A stretch of 13,684 bases of DNA from an uncultured Alphaproteobacteria bacterium (GTDB lineage Bacteria; Pseudomonadota; Alphaproteobacteria; RF32; CAG-239), in contig CALXTH010000126.1 in assembly GCA_944391365.1 (NCBI GenBank), positions 1-13,684 of the forward strand, given 5' to 3'. Below the pieces are notes generated by a model. It saw only the letters and a program-made list of their open reading frames with translations, did no database searches and was not told the origin of the DNA. Shown here one piece after another: positions 1-6,076 of the stretch. A program made the translations under genes and the position numbers. Position 1 is the first letter of the stretch. Every line of letters starts with the position of its first letter.

Positions 1-862
1 GGTAAGCACCGTCTCCCGAAGGCGCGGTAATATGATAAGCATCCCCGCTCATGCCATAACCGACAATTTCGGCATAAATCTTTGCCCTGCGGGCTTTGGC
101 ATGCTCATATTCCTCCAGCACCAGAGCACCGGAACCCTCACCCATCACAAAACCGCTGCGCTCTTTATCCCATGGGCGAGAAGCTCTCTCCGGCGCATCA
201 TTAAAAGCAGAAGTAATCGCCTTCATCCGGGCAAACCCGGCCAGACCCAAAACATTAACCGCAGATTCTGCGCCGCCGGCCAACATCATGTCCGCATCGC
301 CGCGGGCAATAATCGCCGCCGCATCACCAATGGCATGCGTCCCGGTCGAACAAGCCGTCACACAGGCATGATTCGGTCCTTTCAGACCATATTTAATAGA
401 CAAATTCCCAGACACCAGATTAATCAGACAGGACGGAATAAAAAACGGCGAAATCCGCTTCATCCCGTTTTCATGGAAAGAAACCGAATTTTCATAAATC
501 ACGTCAAGCCCGCCAATACCCGAGCCCATCATCACACCGAAACGATACTTCTCCTCTTCTGAGGCCGTCTCAACATCCCACCCGGCATCACGCAGCGCAT
601 CACCACCGGCAGCCAGCCCATACAAAATAAAACGGTCGTTTTTCTTCTGGTCTTTCAGCGCCATAACGCTGTCCGGATTAAAATCATGCTCGCCTTCACC
701 CCAGGGAACCTGACCGGCAATAGAAACCGGAATATCTTTCAGCTCAACGCCTTCAACTTTTCTGATTCCGGATTTTCCTTCCAGAAGACTTTTCCAGTTA
801 TGCTCGACGCCCCTCCCCAAAGGAGACACAATACCCAGCCCGGTAACAACAACTCTTCTCAT
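1..862 (-). CDS. fabF: 3-oxoacyl-[ACP] synthase II (KAS II), 3' part beyond window edge
   Basis: Condensing enzyme that elongates acyl-ACP with malonyl-ACP in cytoplasmic type II fatty-acid synthesis. Reading the minus strand from the ATG at 862 gives 287 residues before the left edge; a full FabF is about 410-420, so roughly a third is missing. It begins MRRVVVTGLGIVSPLG, the usual thiolase-fold start. GSGIGG is at about 113-118, and the nucleophile Cys171 lies in VTACSTG. The GGAES stretch is at 196-200 and RPWDKERSGFVMGEG at 229-243, both family hallmarks. The two catalytic His residues would lie beyond the edge. The start is supported by GAGG seven bases upstream. It follows acpP on the same strand, the standard acpP-fabF order, so its acyl carrier is made next door. 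FabB is unlikely given the acpP linkage and the sequence, but cannot be excluded without the C-terminus. Confidence 0.95.
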   Translation of the reverse strand, partial: MRRVVVTGLGIVSPLGRGVEHNWKSLLEGKSGIRKVEGVELKDIPVSIAGQVPWGEGEHDFNPDSVMALKDQKKNDRFILYGLAAGGDALRDAGWDVETASEEEKYRFGVMMGSGIGGLDVIYENSVSFHENGMKRISPFFIPSCLINLVSGNLSIKYGLKGPNHACVTACSTGTHAIGDAAAIIARGDADMMLAGGAESAVNVLGLAGFARMKAITSAFNDAPERASRPWDKERSGFVMGEGSGALVLEEYEHAKARRAKIYAEIVGYGMSGDAYHITAPSGDGAY

Positions 863-877
863 TTACAAACCTCATTA

Positions 878-906
878 ATCTTATTCGAGTAAGGGCCTCT
901 GAACAA
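878..906 (-). promoter_or_regulatory. Possible fabF promoter
   Basis: On the minus strand TTGTTC (901-906) and TAAGAT (878-883) are separated by 17 bases. They lie just downstream of the acpP hairpin and about 20 bases before the fabF start, which would allow fabF to be transcribed separately from acpP. This rests on motif matching only. Confidence 0.35.
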
Positions 907-924
907 CGCTCAGAAATAAAGATA

Positions 925-953
925 AAACTCGCCTAATCCCCTAGAGCGAGTTT
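925..953 (-). terminator. Hairpin between acpP and fabF (attenuator/terminator)
   Basis: An 8-bp perfect inverted repeat, AAACTCGC / GCGAGTTT, has a 13-nt loop and lies 29 bases after the acpP stop on the minus strand. What follows is T-rich (TATCTTTATTT) rather than a clean T run, so it may be a partial terminator or 3' stabiliser. That would keep acpP more abundant than fabF, as is usual. Confidence 0.5.
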
Positions 954-981
954 CATCAATCAATATAAAGCCCCAAAAGAC

Positions 982-1215
982 TTACGCATTCTTCGAAAGA
1001 TAATCAATAGCATCTTTAACGGTAAGAATCTTTTCGGCAGCCTCATCGGGAATCTCACAGCCGAATTCTTCTTCAAATGCCATAACCAATTCAACAGTAT
1101 CCAAACTGTCTGCGCCCAAATCGTCAATAAAGCTGGCGTTTTCGGTAACCTTAGATTCTTCTACGCCAAGATGTTCAGCAACGATTTTATTAACGCAATT
1201 AGCTATATCAGTCAT
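982..1215 (-). CDS. acpP: Acyl carrier protein
   Basis: Small acidic carrier of growing acyl chains; the 4'-phosphopantetheine arm attaches to Ser37 in the GADSLDTVEL motif. From the ATG at 1215 it is 77 residues, exactly the usual AcpP length, with a four-helix pattern and helix II (DSLDTVELVMAFEEEF) after the modified Ser. An upstream ATG at 1230 is in frame, but I prefer 1215: GAGG sits nine bases before it and overlaps the upstream ATG, and AcpP proteins start at this point. It is followed by fabF on the same strand. Cys7 and Cys53 are slightly unusual for AcpP but not disqualifying. Confidence 0.97.
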   Translation of the reverse strand: MTDIANCVNKIVAEHLGVEESKVTENASFIDDLGADSLDTVELVMAFEEEFGCEIPDEAAEKILTVKDAIDYLSKNA

Positions 1216-1274
1216 ATGATAAAACCTCATAAAATTAAAACAAATTTTCAGACCGCATCGGCCTGTGAAAATTT

Positions 1275-1303
1275 AGTTATCACAAAAATATACCATTTGA
1301 CAA
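1275..1303 (-). promoter_or_regulatory. Probable acpP promoter
   Basis: Minus-strand TTGTCA (1298-1303) and ATAACT (1275-1280) are 17 bases apart and 60 bases upstream of the acpP ATG. The -35 is a 5/6 match to TTGACA. Confidence 0.5.
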
Positions 1304-1453
1304 GCATTTTTTTCGCCTTTTACCTTGTTATCCCCGCAAAAGCGCGGTTTTATTGAAGTTTTTTCTGTTAATAAAAAGTGGATAATCCGTCTCCTCCGGC
1401 AAATTTTTTACGTCCGTCCATGCAAAAATATCCTGAATAAATCAAAACAGTTG
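1304..1453. other. Divergent intergenic region without a gene
   Basis: AT-rich spacer between the acpP promoter (minus) and the promoter of the small membrane-protein gene (plus). It holds a short hairpin, CCGC/GCGG (1334-1347) followed by TTTT, which could be a decayed terminator or repeat remnant. I see no ORF, RNA gene or operator that I can support. Confidence 0.5.
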
Positions 1454-1482
1454 TTGAAAAATAAACCGGACTCAGATATGGT
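1454..1482 (+). promoter_or_regulatory. Probable promoter of the small membrane-protein gene
   Basis: TTGAAA (1454-1459), a 17-bp spacer and TATGGT (1477-1482) lie 47 bases before the start codon. Confidence 0.5.
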
Positions 1483-1528
1483 AGAGACATAAACACCATT
1501 TACAACGCACACCTGTGGGAGAAACCTG

Positions 1529-1780
1529 ATGAAAAAACTTTTTTACATTGTACTGGTTATCATTATTTTGATGGTTGTCGGACAACTGCTGAAAAACAAC
1601 ATGCCGGCAACAGCCGAACCCGCCGACGGCGCCGGAGTTGAAGCCGTTGTCGAAGAACAGGCCGTCGTTACCGAAGATGAAAACGGCAACATGGTCGTAG
1701 ACGGAGAAGTCGTTGAAGACATTGAAGAAGAAAACCCCTCCGTCACCGCAGACGAACAGGAAACCGTTATCCAAGAGTAA
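1529..1780 (+). CDS. Small single-pass membrane protein with acidic periplasmic tail, unknown function
   Basis: 83 residues. MKK is followed by a hydrophobic helix (about residues 4-20, LFYIVLVIIILMVVGQL), then a low-complexity tail very rich in Glu, Asp, Val and Ala (residues 28-83), with no Cys and no catalytic motif. The positive N-terminus and the lack of an AxA site point to a signal anchor with the acidic tail outside the cytoplasm; this is inferred. GGGAG lies upstream of the ATG and a strong terminator follows at 1805, so it is a monocistronic unit with its own promoter. I do not recognise a family. The codon use and regulatory signals make a real gene more likely than an overlapping minus-strand reading frame. 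Confidence 0.75.
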   Translation: MKKLFYIVLVIIILMVVGQLLKNNMPATAEPADGAGVEAVVEEQAVVTEDENGNMVVDGEVVEDIEEENPSVTADEQETVIQE

Positions 1781-1804
1781 CATATTGCAAAAAATTGTTA
1801 TCAC

Positions 1805-1828
1805 AAGGCCGGTTTTTCCGGCCTTTTT
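1805..1828 (+). terminator. Rho-independent terminator
   Basis: AAGGCCGG, TTTTT loop, CCGGCCTT and TTTTT: an 8-bp perfect stem followed by a T run, 24 bases after the stop of the small membrane-protein gene. Confidence 0.92.
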
Positions 1829-1831
1829 CTC

Positions 1832-1859
1832 TTGCGAAAAACTAAAAAAACACTATATA
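1832..1859 (+). promoter_or_regulatory. Possible ldh promoter
   Basis: TTGCGA (1832-1837) and TATATA (1854-1859) are 16 bases apart, immediately after the upstream terminator and 42 bases before the ldh ATG. The AT-rich sequence also allows an alternative -10 (TATAAA, 1858). Confidence 0.4.
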
Positions 1860-1901
1860 TAAAGAGTAAAATCAAACCATGTAAAGAAAAGGAAAATAAA
1901 G

Positions 1902-2846
1902 ATGAAAGTAGGTATTATCGGAGCCGGCTCCGTCGGCAGTGCAACAGCTTTCGCCCTGATTATGAAAGGCGTGGCCCGCAAAGTTGTTTTAATTGACGCA
2001 AATGAAACCAAAGCCGTCGCCGAAGCGGCCGATATTGCGCACGCCGCCCCGTTTGCCTACGCCAACAAAATCAAAGCCGGAACCTATGATGACCTCAAAG
2101 GTTGTGAAATCGTCATTGTCACCGCCGGAGCCAACCAGCGCCCGGGCGAAACCCGCATTGACCTTCTCGGTCGCAATGTCAAAATTTTTGAAAGCATTAT
2201 CCCCCAGATTGCCAAAGCCGCCCCTGAAACCACTTTGCTGATTACCGCCAACCCGGCAGATATCATGACTGAAGTCACCCTGAAACTCTCGGGTTTCCCA
2301 AAGGAACGGGTCATCGGCTCGGGCACGGTTCTGGACACCTCCCGCTTCCGCACCCTGCTCGGCTACTATCTCGGCATCTCGCCGCAGTCCATTCATGCCA
2401 ATGTTTTGGGTGAACACGGTGACAGCGAGGTGCTGGTCTGGTCGGCAAGTGATGCGGGAACCGTCTCTCTGGATAAAATTGCCCAGGACATGGGCAAACC
2501 TTTCACCGATGAGGTCAAAGCCCAAATTGATGACGGAGTCCGCAACGCCGCTTATAAAATCATCGACGGCAAAGGCGCTACTTTTTACGGCATTGCCGGT
2601 GCTCTGACCCGTATCTGCAGCGCCATAACCAACAACGAATACGCCATTCTGACCGTTTCTTCTCATCAAGAAGATGTTGAAGGCATCAAAGGCGTCTGCG
2701 TCTCATTACCGACAGTCCTCGGCAAACGCGGCGTTCACAAAGTCATTTATCCGACCCTGAACGACGCCGAACGCAAAGCCCTGCATGACAGCGCTGTCAC
2801 CATGAAAGAATATTCCGACAAAGCGCTTGAAATGATTGCCGGATAA
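1902..2846 (+). CDS. ldh: L-lactate dehydrogenase (NAD-dependent)
   Basis: Interconverts pyruvate and L-lactate with NAD(H) in the cytoplasm, typical of fermentative NADH recycling. At 314 residues it has the usual length. The Rossmann motif GAGSVG is at 7-12, with Asp32 selecting NAD over NADP. The active-site loop GANQRPGETR has Gln79 at the specificity position (Gln for lactate dehydrogenase, Arg for malate dehydrogenase) and catalytic Arg85. Asn117 (TANPAD), Asp145 and Arg148 (LDTSRFR) and proton-acceptor His172 (GEHGDS) are all present. Gln79 makes lactate the better call than malate, though family members can be bifunctional. AAAAGGAAAA provides the ribosome binding site. It stands alone between two terminators. 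Confidence 0.9.
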   Translation: MKVGIIGAGSVGSATAFALIMKGVARKVVLIDANETKAVAEAADIAHAAPFAYANKIKAGTYDDLKGCEIVIVTAGANQRPGETRIDLLGRNVKIFESIIPQIAKAAPETTLLITANPADIMTEVTLKLSGFPKERVIGSGTVLDTSRFRTLLGYYLGISPQSIHANVLGEHGDSEVLVWSASDAGTVSLDKIAQDMGKPFTDEVKAQIDDGVRNAAYKIIDGKGATFYGIAGALTRICSAITNNEYAILTVSSHQEDVEGIKGVCVSLPTVLGKRGVHKVIYPTLNDAERKALHDSAVTMKEYSDKALEMIAG

Positions 2847-2868
2847 GCTCTTCAAACGCAAAAAACAT

Positions 2869-2897
2869 TTGCCAATCCCTTTCTTTTGGCTTATATT
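2869..2897 (+). promoter_or_regulatory. mtaB-ftsY promoter embedded in the ldh terminator
   Basis: TTGCCA (2869-2874), a 17-bp spacer and TATATT (2892-2897). The -10 sits in the loop of the ldh terminator hairpin, so transcription would start near its 3' arm, about 25 bases before the mtaB ATG (SD AAGGA at 2919-2923). Confidence 0.6.
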
Positions 2898-2918
2898 GCC
2901 CGGGAAAGGGATTTTTTT
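2874..2918 (+). terminator. Rho-independent terminator of ldh
   Basis: A 10-bp perfect stem, AATCCCTTTC (2874-2883) with GAAAGGGATT (2904-2913), is followed by a T run to 2918. The 20-nt loop contains the next promoter's -10. Confidence 0.85.
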
Positions 2919-2929
2919 AAGGAAAAACA

Positions 2930-3973
2930 ATGGTACAAATCGTCACTTTGGGCTGCCGTCTGAACAGTTATGAATCTGAAGTTATGAAAGAAAAACTCAA
3001 AAACGCCGACAACCTGATTATCGTCAACACCTGCGCCGTCACCGGCGAGGCCGAACGCCAGTGCCGCCAAACCATTCGCAAACTCCGCAAAGAAAACCCC
3101 GCTGCCAGAATAATCGTCACCGGCTGCGCCGCCCAGATTGCCCCACAAAAATTTTCCGCCATGCCGGAAGTTGATCTCGTTCTGGGCAACCGCGAAAAAG
3201 CCGAAATCGAAACCTGGCTCGAGTCGCAGCCCAAAGATAAAACCCACGTCAGCAACATTTTTGACTATGATAAATATGACGAATACCTGATTACCGGCTT
3301 TGAAGGACGGCAGCGCGCCTTTGTTCAGATACAACAGGGCTGCAACCACCGCTGCACCTATTGCATTATTCCTTATGCCCGCGGCAACAACCGTTCTGTT
3401 CCGGCTCAAAACATTTTAACCCAGATTCGCAAACTCCTGAACCGCGGGTTTGAAGAAATCTGCCTGACCGGTGTTGATGCCTGTTCCTACCAGCCTTCGT
3501 TCAGTGGCCTCGTTCAAAACATTTTGGAACAAATCCCCGGCCTGCCGTCATTACAGTTTGGCTCGCTGGACCCTGCCGCCATAGACGAAGACTTTATCGC
3601 TCTGGTCGGCCGCCATCAAAATATTCACCCCTATTTTCACTTGTCCGTCCAGTCCGGAGACAATCTGATTTTAAAACGCATGCGCCGCCGCCACACCCGT
3701 GAAGACGTCATCAGCCTCTGCCATCGGATTCGCAAAGTCCGCCCTGAGGCTGTTTTCGGCGCTGACTTCATCTGCGGTTTTCCGACCGAAACAGACGAAG
3801 CTTTCGCCAACACCGTCAAACTTGTGCATGAAGCAAACATAAGCAAACTACACGTTTTTCCTTATTCGGAACGCCCCGGCACCCCGGCCGCGCTCATGCC
3901 GCAAATTCCGATCGAAATCCGCAAAGAACGTGCCCGTATTTTAAGAGAACAGGGAGAAAACCTCAATGACTGA
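2930..3973 (+). CDS. mtaB: tRNA t6A37 methylthiotransferase MtaB (radical SAM)
   Basis: Inserts a methylthio group at C2 of N6-threonylcarbamoyladenosine-37 in ANN-decoding tRNAs. The N-terminal UPF0004 domain shows its three cluster cysteines: Cys9 (VTLGCRLN), Cys35 (NTCAVT) and Cys66 (VTGCAAQ). The radical-SAM cluster CxxxCxxC is Cys138, Cys142, Cys145 in GCNHRCTYCIIPYARG. LSVQSGDN and DFICGFPTET further along are typical of the family, as is PYSERPGTPAA near the end. At 347 residues it is short: MtaB is usually 420 or more, and the protein stops just after the radical-SAM domain, so the C-terminal TRAM domain is missing. The last codons overlap ftsY by 8 nt, implying coupled translation. 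The mtaB-ftsY order is common in alphaproteobacteria. Confidence 0.9.
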   Translation: MVQIVTLGCRLNSYESEVMKEKLKNADNLIIVNTCAVTGEAERQCRQTIRKLRKENPAARIIVTGCAAQIAPQKFSAMPEVDLVLGNREKAEIETWLESQPKDKTHVSNIFDYDKYDEYLITGFEGRQRAFVQIQQGCNHRCTYCIIPYARGNNRSVPAQNILTQIRKLLNRGFEEICLTGVDACSYQPSFSGLVQNILEQIPGLPSLQFGSLDPAAIDEDFIALVGRHQNIHPYFHLSVQSGDNLILKRMRRRHTREDVISLCHRIRKVRPEAVFGADFICGFPTETDEAFANTVKLVHEANISKLHVFPYSERPGTPAALMPQIPIEIRKERARILREQGENLND

Positions 3974-4880
3974 TTTTTTTCACCGCCTGAAACAGGGCCT
4001 GCAAAAATCCTCAAGCAAAATCCCCGCCGGCATTGGCAGCGTCTTCACCAAACAAAAAATAGATTCGCAAACCCTCGATGAACTGTCAGATATCCTCATC
4101 AGCGCAGACATGGGCGTCAAAGCCGCAACCGAAATCATCACCGCCTTCGGCAAACGCCGTCTGGACAAAGACAGCTCGCTCGATGACATCAAAACCGGGC
4201 TCGCCGCCGACATTGAAAACATTCTCTCTCCCTGTGAAAAAGAGTTCATCACAACCCCAAAGGAAAAACCCTACATCATCCTGATGATTGGGGTCAACGG
4301 CACCGGAAAGACCACAACCATTGGCAAACTCGCCGCCAAATTGCAAAAACAGGGAAAAAAAATCTCCTTCATCGCTGGAGACACATTCCGCGCTGCCGCT
4401 GTCGAACAGCTGAAAGTCTGGGGCGACCGGAACCACATCCGTGTTTATGCCGGAACACCGGGCTGCGACGCCGCCGGTCTGTGTTATGATGGCATTGCCG
4501 AAGCCCGGAAACAAGGTGATGACATTGTCTTTATTGACACCGCCGGACGACTGCAAAACAAAACCGGCTTAATGGACGAACTCAAAAAGATTACCCACGT
4601 CATCAAAAAAATCATTCCCGACGCCCCGCACCAGACTTTGCTGACAATCGACGCTTCCACCGGACAAAACGCACTCGACCAAGTCAAAACCTTCCGTGAA
4701 ATCTGCCCGGTTGACGGCCTGGTTGTCACCAAACTTGACGGCTCGGCCAAAGGCGGCATCCTCGTTGCCATTGCCAAAGAAAGCCCCCTGCCGGTTTATT
4801 TCATCGGCGTCGGCGAAAGCATTGATGACCTCGATTCTTTTTCCGCCCACGCTTATGCCCGCAACCTCTTGGGTCTTTGA
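3966..4880 (+). CDS. ftsY: Signal recognition particle receptor FtsY
   Basis: SRP-type GTPase that docks ribosome-SRP complexes at the inner membrane for co-translational insertion. The four-helix N domain covers about residues 1-90 (DELSDILISADMG at 38-50). In the G domain are the P loop GVNGTGKT (109-116), DTFRAAAVEQL (139-149), DTAGR (191-195), TKLDGSAKGG (255-264) and the closing GVGE (281-284). At 304 residues it has almost no acidic A domain; only a short amphipathic N-terminus (MTDFFHRLKQGLQ) is left to meet the membrane, as in many alphaproteobacterial FtsY. GVNGTGKTTT and the ending favour FtsY over Ffh, which would carry a Met-rich M domain. It overlaps mtaB by 8 nt and shares its promoter. 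Confidence 0.96.
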   Translation: MTDFFHRLKQGLQKSSSKIPAGIGSVFTKQKIDSQTLDELSDILISADMGVKAATEIITAFGKRRLDKDSSLDDIKTGLAADIENILSPCEKEFITTPKEKPYIILMIGVNGTGKTTTIGKLAAKLQKQGKKISFIAGDTFRAAAVEQLKVWGDRNHIRVYAGTPGCDAAGLCYDGIAEARKQGDDIVFIDTAGRLQNKTGLMDELKKITHVIKKIIPDAPHQTLLTIDASTGQNALDQVKTFREICPVDGLVVTKLDGSAKGGILVAIAKESPLPVYFIGVGESIDDLDSFSAHAYARNLLGL

Positions 4881-4911
4881 ACCATTTTCATAACAACAAA
4901 GCAAAACACAA

Positions 4912-4932
4912 AGCCCAGCTTGAAGCCGGGCT
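4912..4932 (-). terminator. Weak hairpin between convergent ftsY and Cys-rich gene 1
   Basis: AGCCC/GGGCT with an inner GCT/AGC stem separated by a mismatch. On the minus strand it is followed by TTTGTGTTTTG, so it best serves as the terminator of the Cys-rich gene; the plus side has no T run. Confidence 0.45.
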
Positions 4933-4945
4933 CTGAAGACAAAAC

Positions 4946-5809
4946 CTAATAATCCACCAACACCGGCCGAACATAGCTGCCGTTGCTATTATAGTAGTAG
5001 TTATACACATTGCCATCAGACATACTCACGATGTAGTAATTGCCATAGTAACCGCCGCTGTAGACGTTAGACGACCAATAGTATATTTCTGTCAATTTTG
5101 TACCGCCATTTGTCAGAAGCAAACTGTTCAATGAGGATTTATTATTATACATTGTAAGCAACTGACCTTTAGTCGGTAACACCCCTTTCAAATTGCCACA
5201 GAAACTATAGTTCTGACAACTGCTGTTTGCATTGTGCCAATTCATTTCGCCCAAGTCTTTCATCGCTACATAAAAATCCATACTCAATGTTTTAACCCCG
5301 ACAACAGCACCATTACAATAGTACAAATCACCTTGAGCCCCATTCAAAACCTCTTTCTGACAACTTCCGTTTTTCCACTCATAGCCGCTGGCACACGCGC
5401 ATTGAGTATATTTTCCACCGCAGGCAGAGCCTGCGCCACCGGCATAGCCCGTTCCGGAACATGAGTATTTATAAGAAGATGAACAAGACTTTTTACAAGA
5501 ACCCTTATCCCATTTATAGCCGCTTTTACAGTTGCATTGTGTATATTTTCCTCCACAACTGTCACCACTGCCGCCGGAATACCCGGTTCCTGAACAAGTA
5601 TATTTAAAACCGTTCTCCTCACAAACCGTATTTTCATCCCCGGCACAAAGCCACTTCTCACCAAAAGGACATTTTAAACCTTTTCCGTTATTACATGAAT
5701 TTTCTGTATAACCTAGAGTTTCACAATTTGTTGTTTCCACACATTGGGCAAAAGATAAAATCGGAATAAAGGACAGACTCGTCCCTAAGAGTAAAAATTT
5801 AATTTTCAT
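4946..5809 (-). CDS. Secreted Cys-rich repeat protein with DUF1566/Lcl-like C-terminal domain (paralog 1)
   Basis: 287 residues. The signal peptide MKIKFLLLGTSLSFIPILSFA has a likely cut after Ala21; Gln precedes the first Cys, so it is not a lipoprotein. The mature part has 20 cysteines. An N-terminal block (23-63) contains CETLGYT and CPFGEKWLC. Two repeats follow (about 68-105 and 113-150) with the pattern YxCSGTGYxGGxGxxCGGKYTQCxCxSGYxWxxGSC. A C-terminal domain (about 160-287) has YYCNGAVVGV, LPTKGQL, YYWSS and ends YVRPVLVDY, the pattern of DUF1566/Lcl C-terminal lectin-like domains. Residues 248-280 are extremely rich in Tyr, Asn, Ser and Gly. It is probably an exported surface or envelope protein, perhaps binding or adhesive; the substrate is unknown. 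The ATG at 5809 is preceded by GGAGC seven bases away. It is transcribed against its neighbours from a long structured leader. Confidence 0.85.
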   Translation of the reverse strand: MKIKFLLLGTSLSFIPILSFAQCVETTNCETLGYTENSCNNGKGLKCPFGEKWLCAGDENTVCEENGFKYTCSGTGYSGGSGDSCGGKYTQCNCKSGYKWDKGSCKKSCSSSYKYSCSGTGYAGGAGSACGGKYTQCACASGYEWKNGSCQKEVLNGAQGDLYYCNGAVVGVKTLSMDFYVAMKDLGEMNWHNANSSCQNYSFCGNLKGVLPTKGQLLTMYNNKSSLNSLLLTNGGTKLTEIYYWSSNVYSGGYYGNYYIVSMSDGNVYNYYYNSNGSYVRPVLVDY

Positions 5810-5876
5810 AACTAAGCTCCATTGTTTTGTTAAAACAACACCACCTTAGTTATGAAAACTGAGGTGGTGAGGAGCC
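5803..5876 (-). promoter_or_regulatory. Anti-start/anti-SD element at the initiation site of paralog 1
   Basis: On the minus strand TTTTCATAACTAAG (plus 5845-5858) is a perfect 14-nt complement of CTTAGTTATGAAAA, which spans the start codon (plus 5803-5816). The same strand also forms a local hairpin (5839-5869; CACCACCT/AGGTGGTG plus AGTT/AACT) with the anti-start in its upper stem and loop. GCTCC (5871-5875), just before this hairpin, can pair with the SD GGAGC (5816-5820). Masking of initiation is inferred from these complementarities. Confidence 0.65.
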
Positions 5877-6040
5877 TAAAAACTGCTTATCTAACAGTCG
5901 CTGTTATTCGTCATATCGCGAACCCCGAAGGCAGTAACCCGAAAGTTAAAGGCAATACCCTTATTTACCAGCACTCCACACCATAGTGGATATTTTAGAT
6001 AAGGGTGTTTTTAGGACACCACAGCCGGTTTTCCCAACTG
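5810..6040 (-). ncRNA. Structured 5' leader RNA of paralog 1
   Basis: The leader runs from the predicted transcription start near 6040 to the ATG at 5809, in RNA order: hairpin 1, CAGTTGG-GAAAA-CCGGCTG (6040-6022); hairpin 2, GGTGT/ACACC (6020-6004); directly adjacent 9-nt strand CTTATCTAA (6003-5995); hairpin 3, TCCAC/GTGGA (5990-5975); hairpin 4, TTCG/CGAA (5922-5907); hairpin 5, ACTG/CAGT (5898-5882), whose loop TTAGATAAG exactly complements the 9-nt strand; a U run; then the anti-SD and anti-start hairpin. Strand CCCTTAT (6005-5999) can alternatively pair with ATAAGGG (5964-5958). The same order occurs before paralog 2. I match it to no riboswitch class I know. Confidence 0.65.
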
Positions 6041-6047
6041 CATTTTC

Positions 6048-6076
6048 AGAATACCACAAGGTAAGAACCTTGGCAA
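6048..6076 (-). promoter_or_regulatory. Promoter of Cys-rich paralog 1
   Basis: Minus-strand TTGCCA (6071-6076), 17-bp spacer, TATTCT (6048-6053). Paralog 2 has the same arrangement with the identical -10 and the shared TTGTGG just before it. It predicts a start near 6040, exactly where hairpin 1 of the leader begins. Confidence 0.7.

Noticed and set aside
32..562. Plus-strand frame opposite fabF
   Set aside because: The opposite strand encodes a convincing FabF with its active-site Cys; the plus frame has no domain and no start signals.
5344..5664. Second long reading frame in the Cys-rich region of paralog 1, with similar frames at 10385-10675 and 13346-13642
   Set aside because: They lie in the same relative frame inside the repeats of a gene with clear signal peptide and Cys pattern; the recurring frame is a by-product of the repeated codons.
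4946..6040. A complete diversity-generating retroelement
   Set aside because: Only a variable-region-like tail is visible; no reverse transcriptase, accessory gene or template repeat is in the window, so it is kept only as a hypothesis.
5810..6040. Assignment of the leader to a known riboswitch or to a group I/II intron
   Set aside because: I see none of the consensus cores I know (B12 box, TPP, c-di-GMP, SAM, intron cores or domain V), and the gene start lies directly behind the element.
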